A stretch of DNA of 64,000 nt from Erwinia_E haradaeae_F (lineage in GTDB: Bacteria > Pseudomonadota > Gammaproteobacteria > Enterobacterales > Enterobacteriaceae): assembly GCF_900698855.1 (NCBI RefSeq), contig NZ_LR217698.1:186001-250000 (forward strand), given 5' to 3'. How positions within the stretch are numbered: position 1 is the stretch's first letter; each line of letters opens with the position of its first letter. The position numbers were made by a program, and so were the translations under genes. Of the stretch, positions 48,715 to 59,307 are shown piece after piece. Under the pieces are notes generated by a model that worked only from the letters and a program-made list of their open reading frames with translations, did not search any database and was not told the origin of the DNA.

Positions 48715-50165
48715 TAGATTCAAAGGAATCAGGTAGTTATATTTTTTAAGAAATAACATCGATGATTAAAAAAAGAAATGATAAAATCTTTTTATTTTAA
48801 TATTTTATTTTTTAATATATTTATAATAAAAAAAATAATAAATGTTAAATTATCTTGCATCTAATAAATATGGTTTATTAAAGAGACTGAATGATATTAA
48901 AGTATTGAAGTTTTATCTATAATGTAAAATATTTATAGTTTAATTCTTTAATATGTTTGTGAAAGTGTATAACTTATTCTATAAGTTCAGAAGATACTAA
49001 GAGAGTCATAAGTGTCTTATTATTATAGGAAAGATTTATATAAAAATATTTTTGGATATTAAATGTTGTTATTTTTTTAAAAATCTTATCTGATTATCAA
49101 TCAGAAATACAAAAAAACATAAAAATTAATATAGTTAATATTAGTTTTTTTATTAATAAAATCTGGTTAATTGTAGTGGAGATTATTTTCTTAACATGGA
49201 TTAAAGAGTCAAATTTAATTAGTTGATGCGATTTATAATTTAACTTGAATAGATTAATGATCTATAAAGATTAATTTTTTAATAAAATCTCTGTTTTTAG
49301 ACCAGCGATTTATCTGATTTTTTAATAGGTAGAGGGGGAATTAGATTCTGTTATTAATATATAAATCATGGGTTTTTCCAAAAAAACACATATTTCTTAT
49401 CTGAAGATAAGTAAAAGATATTCATCTTATCACTTTATTTAATATACCTGATTATTTTTAATCTAATCTATAAGGTATAGAGATCAAAATATTACTATAA
49501 GTATTGAAGATAATAAAGATGGAGAAGGATATAAAATTAGGTTCTAAAATATTTAGTTATGCAATGTAATTTAATATAAGTAATGATGGTCGTGTTACTG
49601 AATTTTTAATTTTTTATAAAAAATTCATTCATTTACTAAGATTTATAGTAAATCTAGGTAATGGATATGACATTTTTATTTTTTGAGAAAAGATCTCTAT
49701 TTTCTTATATATTAATATTATACTATGTTCTTTCATTTATGTATGAAATACATATTCTTTAAATAATAAGTTTTGATATCATTTTATTTAGTCGACTGTA
49801 ATTAAATGATTGAAGATACTATTACTTTCCTTTTTCTAAGTAGATGAAAGGATTTTAAATAGTATGCAAAAACTGGATAAAATTAGAATTAACTCTAATA
49901 TAGACTGATTTTGATTATTTTAATTTATTGTCGATTAGAATTATATTCTAGATGAATATATTGAATCGCAATTTTCAAATTTATAGAAGTTAGTGTTTTA
50001 CTATCTAGATCATTATGGTTTAGTTCCATCGTGCGGAGATCTATCTATGTTAAGTTATTTTATTATTAAGGCAAATTATAACCTTCAGTAGAATGCTAGA
50101 ATTTATAGAAATGTTACTTCTAGTGATAATTATTTCATTAAAAAAGATTTTGGTACAAGATTCTT
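48715..50165. other. AT-rich spacer between gapA and dnaB
   Basis: About 1.45 kb with closed frames. Two short hairpins (TCTGATT/AATCAGA at 49089-49105 and CTTATC/GATAAG at 49396-49411) are the only structured elements; neither has a U tract. No promoter is assigned to dnaB. Confidence 0.55.
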
Positions 50166-51584
50166 ATGATAGCGAAGAAATCCATCCATAAGTTCTATAC
50201 AAATACTGAGCCATTTGATAGCCAAATGGAACGGATTAAATTACCTCCTCGATCAATAGAAGCGGAGCAATCAGTATTAGGTGGTTTAATGCTTGATAAT
50301 GACCGTTGGGAAAATATTTCAGAACGCGTGGTGGTTCAGGATTTTTTTAGTCGTCCTCATAGGATTATTTTTAAAGAAATGCAACATTTACTGGATCAAG
50401 GTAAGCCGATTGATTTGATCACGTTGTCTGAATGGATGGAGGTTCAAGGTAAATTAAATATAGCAGGGGGATTTGCTTATTTAGCGGAGTTGTCAAAAAA
50501 CACACCAAGTGCAGCAAATATTGGTGCTTATGCGGATATAGTACGTGAGCGTGCAGTTGTTCGTGAGATGATTTCTGCAGCACATGAAATTGCTGATTCA
50601 GGTTATAATCCTCAGGGTCGCAGTAGTGATGCTCTACTTGATCTCGCAGAGTCACGAATATTTCGGATTGCTGAAAATCGGGCTAAAAAGGATTCAGGGC
50701 CAAAAAGTGTTGATGAAATTCTTGAATCTACGGTATCACGTATTGAAGCTTTATACCAAAGGCCTCATGATGGCGTGACTGGGGTGGATACAGGTTATCA
50801 AGATTTAAATAAAAAAACCGCTGGTTTACAACGTTCTGATTTAATTATTGTTGCTGCACGCCCCTCAATGGGGAAAACCACTTTTGCTATGAATTTATGT
50901 GAAAATGTAGCAATGTTGCAAGACAAACCGGTTCTTATTTTTAGTCTTGAAATGCCTGGGGAGCAGATTATGATGCGAATTTTAGCATCGTTATCACGTG
51001 TTGACCAAACTCGCATCCGTACAGGTCAGCTTGACGATGAAGATTGGGCTCGGATTTCTAGTACTATGGGTCTTCTTTTAAAAAAGAAAAATATGTTTAT
51101 TGATGATTCATCTGGTCTGACTCCAACTGAGGTTAGATCACGTTCTCGCCGTATATTTCGAGAGAATGGTGGTCTTAATTTGATTATGATTGACTATTTA
51201 CAGTTGATGCGTGTTCCTGCTTTATCTGATAATCGCACATTAGAAATAGCTGAGATTTCTCGATCTCTTAAAGCGTTAGCAAAAGAGCTAAAAGTGCCTG
51301 TTATAGCGTTATCACAACTTAATCGCTCTTTGGAACAGAGAGCTGATAAGAGACCAGTTAATTCTGACCTTCGTGAATCTGGTTCTATTGAACAGGACGC
51401 TGATTTAATCATGTTTATTTATCGGGATGAAGTATATAACGAGCACAGCACTTTAAAAGGTGTGGCAGAGATTATTTTAGGTAAGCAACGTAATGGTCCA
51501 GTTGGTACGGTAAGATTAACTTTTAATGGACAATGGTCACGTTTTGATAATTATGCCTGGCCGAAACAGTATGAGAATAAATAA
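50166..51584 (+). CDS. dnaB: Replicative DNA helicase DnaB
   Basis: Hexameric 5'-3' helicase at the replication fork. The 472 residues compare with 471 in E. coli, and homology is clear from PPRSIEAEQSVLGGLMLDNDRWE onward. The N-terminal primase-interacting domain is followed by the linker and the RecA-like motor, with Walker A ARPSMGKTTFA, Walker B IMIDYLQLM and the DnaB motif SQLNRSLEQRADKRP. The first 25 residues are poorly conserved and no strong ribosome-binding site precedes the ATG. In E. coli, DnaB is held to the polymerase through tau, which cannot be made here. Confidence 0.98.
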   Translation: MIAKKSIHKFYTNTEPFDSQMERIKLPPRSIEAEQSVLGGLMLDNDRWENISERVVVQDFFSRPHRIIFKEMQHLLDQGKPIDLITLSEWMEVQGKLNIAGGFAYLAELSKNTPSAANIGAYADIVRERAVVREMISAAHEIADSGYNPQGRSSDALLDLAESRIFRIAENRAKKDSGPKSVDEILESTVSRIEALYQRPHDGVTGVDTGYQDLNKKTAGLQRSDLIIVAARPSMGKTTFAMNLCENVAMLQDKPVLIFSLEMPGEQIMMRILASLSRVDQTRIRTGQLDDEDWARISSTMGLLLKKKNMFIDDSSGLTPTEVRSRSRRIFRENGGLNLIMIDYLQLMRVPALSDNRTLEIAEISRSLKALAKELKVPVIALSQLNRSLEQRADKRPVNSDLRESGSIEQDADLIMFIYRDEVYNEHSTLKGVAEIILGKQRNGPVGTVRLTFNGQWSRFDNYAWPKQYENK

Positions 51585-52577
51585 GTATATGGAATTATAT
51601 TTTTTATCGAATACTGCATTAGATAACATTATGATATATATATATTAAAATTAAGTATATATAGTATTTTTAATACAGAAAGAATTGTAAAAACAAGGAT
51701 TTAAATAGATATTAGATTTATTAGATTAATGTATTTTTTAATCTTTTGGTATATTTTAGATGATTTTATTGAGATAGTTGACATGATAAGTAATTTTTTT
51801 ACTTTTTTTTAATTATGAGTCAAATGGATTGGAATAAATGGTGATTTATACTGCTATCGTAATTAAAAAGAATCTTTTATTTTTATTAATTTTCATTTAT
51901 GACAATACTCTTTTTAGAAAAGGACGTATTCATTAATTGAGTGAATTATATTATACTACGATAGTGATTGTACTATATATTTTCCATATTAACTACCATA
52001 CTATTTTAGATTCTGATCCAATGGAATTGGATTTCTGTTAGTCTTATATATTAATATTGATTTTCATCAATGTTCTTATCTAAGAAGAAACCAAGATTTT
52101 TATTTTCTTATTGTTAATAAATAAAAAATTTAGATTTCAGATAGTAGATATATGAAATCAGTGTTGTATTTTGTTATGTATGTGACCATTTGTTTGTCAT
52201 GAAATAATCAAAGAATGTCTAAATCAACATCAATAGTATAGCGTTGTATATTTGAATGTATTAAAAAAGAATTAAAACTAACTAAGTTTTAGATTTAACT
52301 AGATTATGTAGTAACGTAAGACAGAAACCTTATATCTTGTATAATAAAGAATTCAATCAATATTGAATATATTGATGCATTTCAGGCAAATATGTATTTA
52401 GTTTTAATTATTTTTAGTTTTTTGATTAAACGATATCTATCCTTCTTTTTAACATATATTTGTAATTTTGATGATTTTAATCATTGAATTATGGGTTAGT
52501 ATTTTTTGCATTTTTACTTTGTATGTTTAATAAACTGAAGAGTTTATGATTTTTTAAAATATGGAATTTATTTCCAG
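51585..52577. other. Convergent spacer between dnaB and nlpD
   Basis: About 1 kb between two gene ends. No terminator with a good stem and U tract is found for either, and no coding frame is seen. Confidence 0.5.
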
Positions 52578-53693
52578 TTATCGTTTCGGTAAATAATATA
52601 ATGGATTAACAGATTTTCCTTTGTAACGAAGCTCAAAATGTAATCTTACAGAGTTTGTTCCGCTATTTCCCATTGTAGCGATGGTTTGACCAGCTTTGAC
52701 TGTTTGTTGTTTTGCTACGAAAATTGTTGCATTATGTGCGTAAGCGCTTAGATAGTCATTGTTATGTTTAATAATGATTAAATTACCGTATCCTCGTAAC
52801 TCATTACCAGCATAGACTACTTGCCCAGGTGCAGTAGATACAACTGCGTGACCATATACGCCTGCAATGTCAATTCCCTTATTTCCTCCTTCTTCCGAAG
52901 AAAAATTATCAATAATTTTTCCATGTGCTGGCCATTTCCAACTCGTTATAAGAGGAATATTTTTTTTAGTAATATTTTTTATGATATGGGTAGAAATTAA
53001 TTCGGATTTTTTAAATAGAATGCGATTAGATAGAGGAGGAGCATTGATTTTATGAATTTGATCTAATTTTTTAGGATAAAACATATTTGATTTGTGCCTA
53101 ATATTGTTTTTTTTTGTTTTTATCTTGAGTCTAGAAATAGATTGTCCTTTTTTATTTTTTTTGTTTAGAGTAGTTTCTGTATTTTTATATTTTTTGGTAC
53201 GAGTAGTTTTTTTAAGAATATTTAATTTTTGTCCTATAGTGAGGACATATGGTATAGGAATGTTATTATGACTTGCTAGATGACGAACTGTATTATTAGT
53301 AATAGATGCAATATGGAATAAAGTATCACCTTTTTTAACTATATAATTTGCTTGGTTATTTGTTTTTGGTTTAATATTTTTATTTTTTTTTCTATAAACT
53401 ATAAAACCCTGTTTGGCTACTATTTTGTTTATTTTGATTAATTTAGAGATATTGAGGCTTATTCTTTTATCTAATATAGATAGTGATCTTTTTTGTATTG
53501 GATGACTGATTGTTATTTTAGTAATATTTTTAACTTGATTAAAATAATTGCTTAGCATATTTGATGTATTTTTTCCAACTATATTTATAGCTACTTCGGT
53601 ATTCATAGTCTTAGAGCAACCTATCAGACCAAATCCTAGTATTGTAATTACTACTACAGAATTTGCTTTAAATAGTAGTTTTTCTATTTTCAT
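52578..53693 (-). CDS. nlpD: Amidase-activating lipoprotein NlpD
   Basis: Outer-membrane lipoprotein that activates the amidase AmiC during septal peptidoglycan splitting. The frame extends to 53720, but the ATG at 53693 has GAGGAG just upstream and places the lipobox LIGC at Cys26, as in E. coli. The 371 residues comprise a signal peptide, a LysM domain (about 114-159, YIVKKGDTLFHIAS), a long Lys/Asn-rich linker, and a C-terminal LytM/M23 domain (about 263-368). That domain has Asn instead of the first zinc-binding His (GGNKGIDIAG), as in E. coli NlpD, so it activates and does not cleave. The rpoS gene that follows nlpD in enterics is absent here. Confidence 0.94.
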   Translation of the reverse strand: MKIEKLLFKANSVVVITILGFGLIGCSKTMNTEVAINIVGKNTSNMLSNYFNQVKNITKITISHPIQKRSLSILDKRISLNISKLIKINKIVAKQGFIVYRKKNKNIKPKTNNQANYIVKKGDTLFHIASITNNTVRHLASHNNIPIPYVLTIGQKLNILKKTTRTKKYKNTETTLNKKNKKGQSISRLKIKTKKNNIRHKSNMFYPKKLDQIHKINAPPLSNRILFKKSELISTHIIKNITKKNIPLITSWKWPAHGKIIDNFSSEEGGNKGIDIAGVYGHAVVSTAPGQVVYAGNELRGYGNLIIIKHNNDYLSAYAHNATIFVAKQQTVKAGQTIATMGNSGTNSVRLHFELRYKGKSVNPLYYLPKR

Positions 53694-56007
53694 TGACTCC
53701 TCTATTACAGCTTTATACAATTAATATAGTATTTGTAATCTTAGATTTCTCTTTATTAGAATAATAAAATAAGAGAGATTAAGATGTTTTTAATAGTATA
53801 TTATTAGTGAAGCCTTTGAAGTATAATAATAATATCTGAATTTTCTGATTTATTATTATTATGATAAATAGAGATTTATTTCTATAACATTTTAATAAAG
53901 AAAAAGTTGTATAGTTAGTTTTTTAGGTTTGATTGTATTTTCTTATCATTATAGTCTCTAACTGTTAGATAATTGATTACGATTTAAGTATGTTTATTTT
54001 GTATGTTTTATATTTTTTTATTCTATTTAGTGACATAAAATTTATGCATGAAGATGATTTACATGATTTTTGTATTTAGTTATATAAATAATTTTTATAT
54101 ATCTAACGTAGAGTACGTTAAAATTAATGTTGTTTTATGTGGTTGGAGATGTTTATTAGTATAGGCAGTTTTATATTCTAGAAATTGGTGTCAATCAACT
54201 GATTGATAAAAGTATTATATACTGTTATGAATATGTTAATTATAACTCATTAATTGCTCTATATTTATTTAAAGTAAAGTTGTTATTATTAAAGATGAGT
54301 TACTCAGTTTATATGTAATTATGTGCTAAAATAGTTAAATAAGCATGTTTTTTATTAAAAAATTATATTTTTTCTGTATTACTTGATTTTCTTGGATATA
54401 TATCAAATACCATAAATAATAAAGAGAACATCTCCAGATGATTTTGGATAGTATGTGTTTATTTATAGGAAGTATTATTTCCTGATTATTTTTTGAGTTA
54501 TGTGGTTAATATATCAAGCAATGTGAAAAGGCTGTTCAACTACTATAAGTATATAAAGTAAAGTATGTATAAATCAAGAGAGAAGTCTGTATTAGAAATG
54601 TCAATGGTTCTAAACCATAGAATTTTTAGAAAATTATGCTGTAGTCTTCCTTTTTTTAGGATTTAATAGTTTGATATTTTTGGAGTTTTTTACTAGTTTT
54701 ACCATAATTTCTTAATAGATTCTTTTTATATTTTTTGATAAAATAAATCTAATTTAGCTTAGAGAAGTTTAGTTCTTCTAATTAAGATTCTACATGTATC
54801 TAGGATCTGAAAGTGCTAAATAGAAATTTATAGATGTGTTTCATTCTTATCTAAAATTTCTCTATTCATATTTTATGTATATAGTTATTTATGAGAAATC
54901 TAAAAGTGTCAGATAAGAACCTATTCTTTTAGAATAGGTCAATTTCTATTGGTAGATGATAGTTACTTTTTTGTAAGGCTCGTGTGAATTGTTAAACTGG
55001 GTGTACTTTAGTTATTGAAAAAAAATATTAGATGGATCAGATGATATAATTTACATATATTATATTTAATTTCATTTCTTTTTTTTAAAGAAAAAATAAT
55101 TAAAATCTAATTTTTAGAGTATTTGATTATATTTTTAATATATACAATGGTATTGACTGGTTTTTAGGGATATGCATATTAAAATTAAAGTATTACATAG
55201 AATTGTTTGTATATCAAGTAAGATGGTTTGTAAGATAAAATTATATTTGTATGTGCCATGTGATTTTTTTGTTTTTATGTTCTTAATTATCAATAGATAA
55301 TATAATCTGTAGTGGAGACTATAGTCTAATTTGAGATCTTATGGAATTGTTTTCAGTTATGTTAGAAAAGTATTTATAATTCTATTAGGAATACTATTAT
55401 TAATTTTTTCTGAGCAACAAAATTATAATTATAAAAGTTTGATTTATATTGTTCATGTTTGTTTTATTAAATTTTTTAGATTGGGGCTCATAATTTAGTA
55501 TATGATGATTATTTGATACTAGTTATATAACTTCTTATCAGTTAGGTTCTATACGATAGATATATTGTACGTATTTTTTTTGGGATTAATAAGTTATTTT
55601 GGAATAATTTTGAGTTTAATGATAGATATAATGAGTTATGGATAAAAATGTTATAAGAATATTTGTATTCAATTAAGAATCGTTACCTTTAAATTTTTCC
55701 CCTATTATTAAGTGCTGATTTCTAAAGGAATCGTACATATAGATTATGTAATTAAGACTAGTTTAGTATAAATAGATATTATGTATGTTGTTTGATTTTA
55801 TTGCGTTTTATTTTTAATGACATCTATTGTATTTAATTAGAGAGGATTTTTTTTAGGTAGCTTTTTCTAAAAAGCAAGATGTCTATGACATACAAGATAA
55901 AAATATTAAGCATGTTCATAAATTTTGATAGGTATATTTTTTTGTATTTAAAAATAGAAAGTATAGAATATTTAATTTAATTAATGTCTCACAGATAAAC
56001 TTGAATA
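53694..56007. other. AT-rich spacer between nlpD and rsmD
   Basis: About 2.3 kb without a recognisable gene. It contains an isolated perfect hairpin, ACCTATTCT/AGAATAGGT (54919-54939), and a somewhat GC-richer patch around 54976-55010. Confidence 0.55.
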
Positions 56008-56577
56008 TTATGTATAATTTATTTTTAGGCGTAGATATAATCGAGACTCGACTTGACCGGTTATTTTTTTTCGATAGATTTGCCAATTATGTGGAACTGG
56101 AAGATCTGTTTTATTAATTTCACTTTCTATATAAATTAGTGATTCATTTTCTAACCAGAAATTTCTTTCTAAGAGAGTAATCGTTTTTATAATTAAATCT
56201 TGATAAAATGGTGGGTCGACAAAGATTATATGATAGGGTATACCTTTTTTAGATATGTAGTGTAATGCATTTGTATGAATAATATGCCCATTATTCGCTC
56301 CTAGAATTTTTTTATTTTTAGTTAATTGACGCACTACTATCTGATTTTTTTCTAACAATGTAATGCTAGAAGCATGGCGCGAAAGAGCTTCAAATCCTAG
56401 CGCACCACTTCCAGAAAAACAGTCGAGACATTTAGCTTGATAAATATCATGAGCTAACCAATTAAAAAGCATTTCACGAACACGATGGGTGGTGGGATAT
56501 AGTCCGATACTATCAGGAACGAATAGTTTTCTTCCTTTCCATTGACCACCAATAATACTTATTTTTTTTTTCGGCAT
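56008..56577 (-). CDS. rsmD: 16S rRNA (guanine966-N2)-methyltransferase RsmD
   Basis: SAM-dependent enzyme methylating G966 of 16S rRNA in the 30S subunit. The Rossmann core has SAM motif I LDCFSGSGALGFEALSR and the catalytic FVDPPF. The conserved N-terminal ISIIGGQWKGRKL and C-terminal VESRLYLR match E. coli. The start is uncertain: the frame is open to an ATG at 56646, which adds 23 residues without homology (212 in total), and neither ATG has a clear ribosome-binding site. The ATG at 56577 gives 189 residues, against 198 in E. coli. It is divergent from ftsN. Confidence 0.9.
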   Translation of the reverse strand: MPKKKISIIGGQWKGRKLFVPDSIGLYPTTHRVREMLFNWLAHDIYQAKCLDCFSGSGALGFEALSRHASSITLLEKNQIVVRQLTKNKKILGANNGHIIHTNALHYISKKGIPYHIIFVDPPFYQDLIIKTITLLERNFWLENESLIYIESEINKTDLPVPHNWQIYRKKITGQVESRLYLRLKINYT

Positions 56578-56921
56578 AATTTGGTGTTCTTTTTTTGGTA
56601 TTGCAATACCTTCTTTTTTTATTAGAAAATAGCATGATTTATACATATGTAAGAAGTATATTAGCTAGCTATGATTAAAACTTTAGAGAATAGATCATTT
56701 TATGATTTAGTATTTTATTATTTAATTTAGATTCTAATTTTTTTATTTTATTTTTTTGTTCAAAATATTTCATCCATTATAGTTTATTTTTATATATGTT
56801 AAAATAACATGATTGTTATTTATTCTTATTTTTGAGAAAGACAAGCAGGTTATAAATTAATAGTTGATAGAGCGGTTTTATCTGGATAAATTGAAACAAC
56901 AAGGTATTATGTGGAGAAAAA
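56578..56921. other. Divergent spacer between rsmD and ftsN
   Basis: About 340 nt containing possible upstream codons of rsmD (to 56646) and the likely ftsN promoter. The last 80 nt are visibly less AT-rich than the spacers elsewhere, consistent with a conserved control region. Confidence 0.5.
56864..56892 (+). promoter_or_regulatory. Candidate ftsN promoter
   Basis: TTGATA (56864-56869) and TAAATT (56887-56892) are separated by 17 nt, matching the sigma-70 consensus at 5 of 6 and 4 of 6 positions. The GTG start of ftsN is 29 nt downstream of the -10, with GGAG at 56913-56916. Confidence 0.4.
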
Positions 56922-57230
56922 GTGATACATAAAGATTATGTCAATCGTGAACGGGCAATAGGATTAGGGTATAAAAATCCTGTTACTGTCCGTATAAAAC
57001 GGAATAGCGGTATATTAACAATCGCATTAGCGATGGTAATTCTTGTTCAATCAATTTTTATAGGTATATTTTTTTTTATGATTCCAGAGAAATCATGTGT
57101 TATGTCAGTCACGCCAACTCATCATGAACATGAGATAGGTTCACCACCAAAACCAGAAGAGCGTTGGTACTACATTAAACAACTAGAGAAAAAGAAATTT
57201 CATATATCTGTGTTTGATCGTTTATATTGA
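56922..57230 (+). CDS. ftsN: Minimal cell-division protein FtsN (no SPOR domain)
   Basis: FtsN is the late division protein that triggers septal peptidoglycan synthesis. A GTG start with GGAG five nt upstream gives MIHKDYVNRE, matching E. coli MAQRDYVRRS including Asp5, which contacts FtsA. One membrane segment spans about residues 31-54. The periplasmic part keeps PPKPEERWYYIKQLEKKK (75-92), equivalent to the essential helix PPKPEERWRYIKELE of E. coli with its Trp, Tyr and Leu. The protein ends at 102 residues against 319: the Gln-rich stalk and the SPOR domain that binds denuded glycan are gone, and I find no SPOR remnant downstream. It appears to be a naturally minimal, probably functional FtsN. 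Confidence 0.85.
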   Translation: MIHKDYVNRERAIGLGYKNPVTVRIKRNSGILTIALAMVILVQSIFIGIFFFMIPEKSCVMSVTPTHHEHEIGSPPKPEERWYYIKQLEKKKFHISVFDRLY

Positions 57231-59307
57231 GAACCTTTTTTAGTTTATAACAATAAAAAAAGTTTTAGTTAGAACAAGTCAACGATTTTTAAACTATTAA
57301 AATCAAAATATGATTCAACTAAAGTGCATAGGACTAACTATAGGTTAGTTTATTAAGTATTCTGCAGTTAAATAGTACTAGATATGATATATTATTTATG
57401 TATTTATTTTTTCATTATTGTAGTCAGGTTATTTCTATGATCTTAGAAAAGTATTAACAGATTAGGTAGCGGTATTCATTATTAGTTAAACTAAGAAAGA
57501 TAACTTTTAACTTGATTTATGTAGATTGATTTAGTTTTTTTTAATGAGATATTTTATAGATAAATCTATAAGGGTTTAATTTAATTTAAAATTAATAATT
57601 TTTCTAACAAATACAATGGTGTAAATATTGAATTTATTAATTATTCATTATATTAGATATAATTTTTTGTATGATGAATCATCTTGGTATATTTTAGATA
57701 TATGTATTTTATAAATTAACATATTTCTATTCTATAAAAGAGTTTAAAGTAAATTTTAGAATTATTTAGAAAATATTTTAATTTTTATATTTAGGATATC
57801 TAAAGGTGATCTATTTATTAATACTATTGACTATTTTATAGAGAAAATTATTTTTATTTAAAATAGTTAAGTCAATTAAGTTTTTACTTGATCTTTTAAT
57901 TTAGGAAATCAAATGAAAGGAGATAGATAAGCTTAATTTAATCATAGATTTATACATCTTCTTTAAAGATGTATTAAATTTCACGATGAGACTTATTTGA
58001 ATAGATTATTATTTTATCTATTTAAATTAGTCTTGAATCTTAAATGATAGATTATTTTTTAATAAGATCATAATTTTTTATTATATACAAGTGTATAATA
58101 ATTATTATGGAGGTATATGTATAAAATTAATAACATTTGATATCTGATAAATATCATTACTTAAAAAGTTTTTAACTAGATATAAAATATATTAAAGTAT
58201 TTTGAATACATTTTGTTAACACTGTGTTTTATAAATACTAGAATTATTCCGGTAAGTAAGTGTCATCTTTAAACTAATTTGATTAATAAAATAATATAAA
58301 TTTTTAATTAAGAGATTTGGTGGTTCATTTAATAAATTAATAAATTTTGTTATGTATTAATTCGAGATTATACTAAATTATTAATGATAAAAATTATTTG
58401 CACAAATATATTCTATATAGTTTGATACGAAATAAAAATCTTTTATTCTACGAGATAGAGTATAGTGTATATATTTTATATGGATTTGAATGGATAAACC
58501 ATCTTTAAATAAAAATAGATTGGTTTTATTTTATGGCATTTAATTTATTTATATTATAAGATTAGTAGTTTATCTTAGTATTTGTTTCTGGAAAACTATT
58601 TTTTTAAGTATCTAGATTAAAGACGAATGATTGTGTTTAGGTTATTATCTTCAATAACTGTACCGTTAATTCCTAGGATCTTGTAGTGTGTGAGACGGTA
58701 GTATTAAGTAAGGCTTTAATTACAAGAGAAAACAAAGAGTTATTTAGATTTAAAGAGAAGGTTATAAGAAAAACGAACTATATTCGATCTAACTAAAAAA
58801 AACAGAAGATAAGATAGTTCTGATCTGTAAGTTTTTAAGATTATAGAAAAGAAGTGATTGAGTGTATAAAATATGTTATATCAATATGTATGTTTGTATA
58901 ATATGTTCACCTTTGATAAGTTAACAATGAGTATATATTTTTAGTAGTGACTACGTAGTAATTCTATATTTTCTTAAAAACGTTTTTATGGGATACATAT
59001 GAATATAATGTGGAAAATTATAGTAAAAAATAAGTATAACATTCTATAAAAATAGAATCAAAAAACTCTTTCCTATTTTTTAGGAGAATTATATTTTTAT
59101 AGTATATATTATTTTTATAAAATAATTTTTTAATTCAAGATAAAACAAAATACTAGATAGAGATTTTTGTTTCTTAATTAATCAAGTTTATTAAATCTTT
59201 CTATTTTTGTAATTATTTTTATGATAAATTTAAGTGACATTATTTCAGTCTATCGATACATAGATAATTATCTATATATAATACTAGATGTGTTTTTAAG
59301 TGGAAAG
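57231..59307. other. AT-rich spacer between ftsN and glyS
   Basis: About 2.1 kb. E. coli has hslV-hslU after ftsN; neither is recognisable. A small hairpin (ACTAAC/GTTAGT, 57333-57349) could end the ftsN transcript. A GC-richer patch at 58655-58715 has a 28-codon open minus-strand stretch with no identified family. Confidence 0.55.

Noticed and set aside
58617..58703. 28-codon minus-strand open stretch with protein-like composition
   Set aside because: Bounded by stops on both sides, no start codon, and not assignable to hslV, hslU, SPOR or any neighbour.
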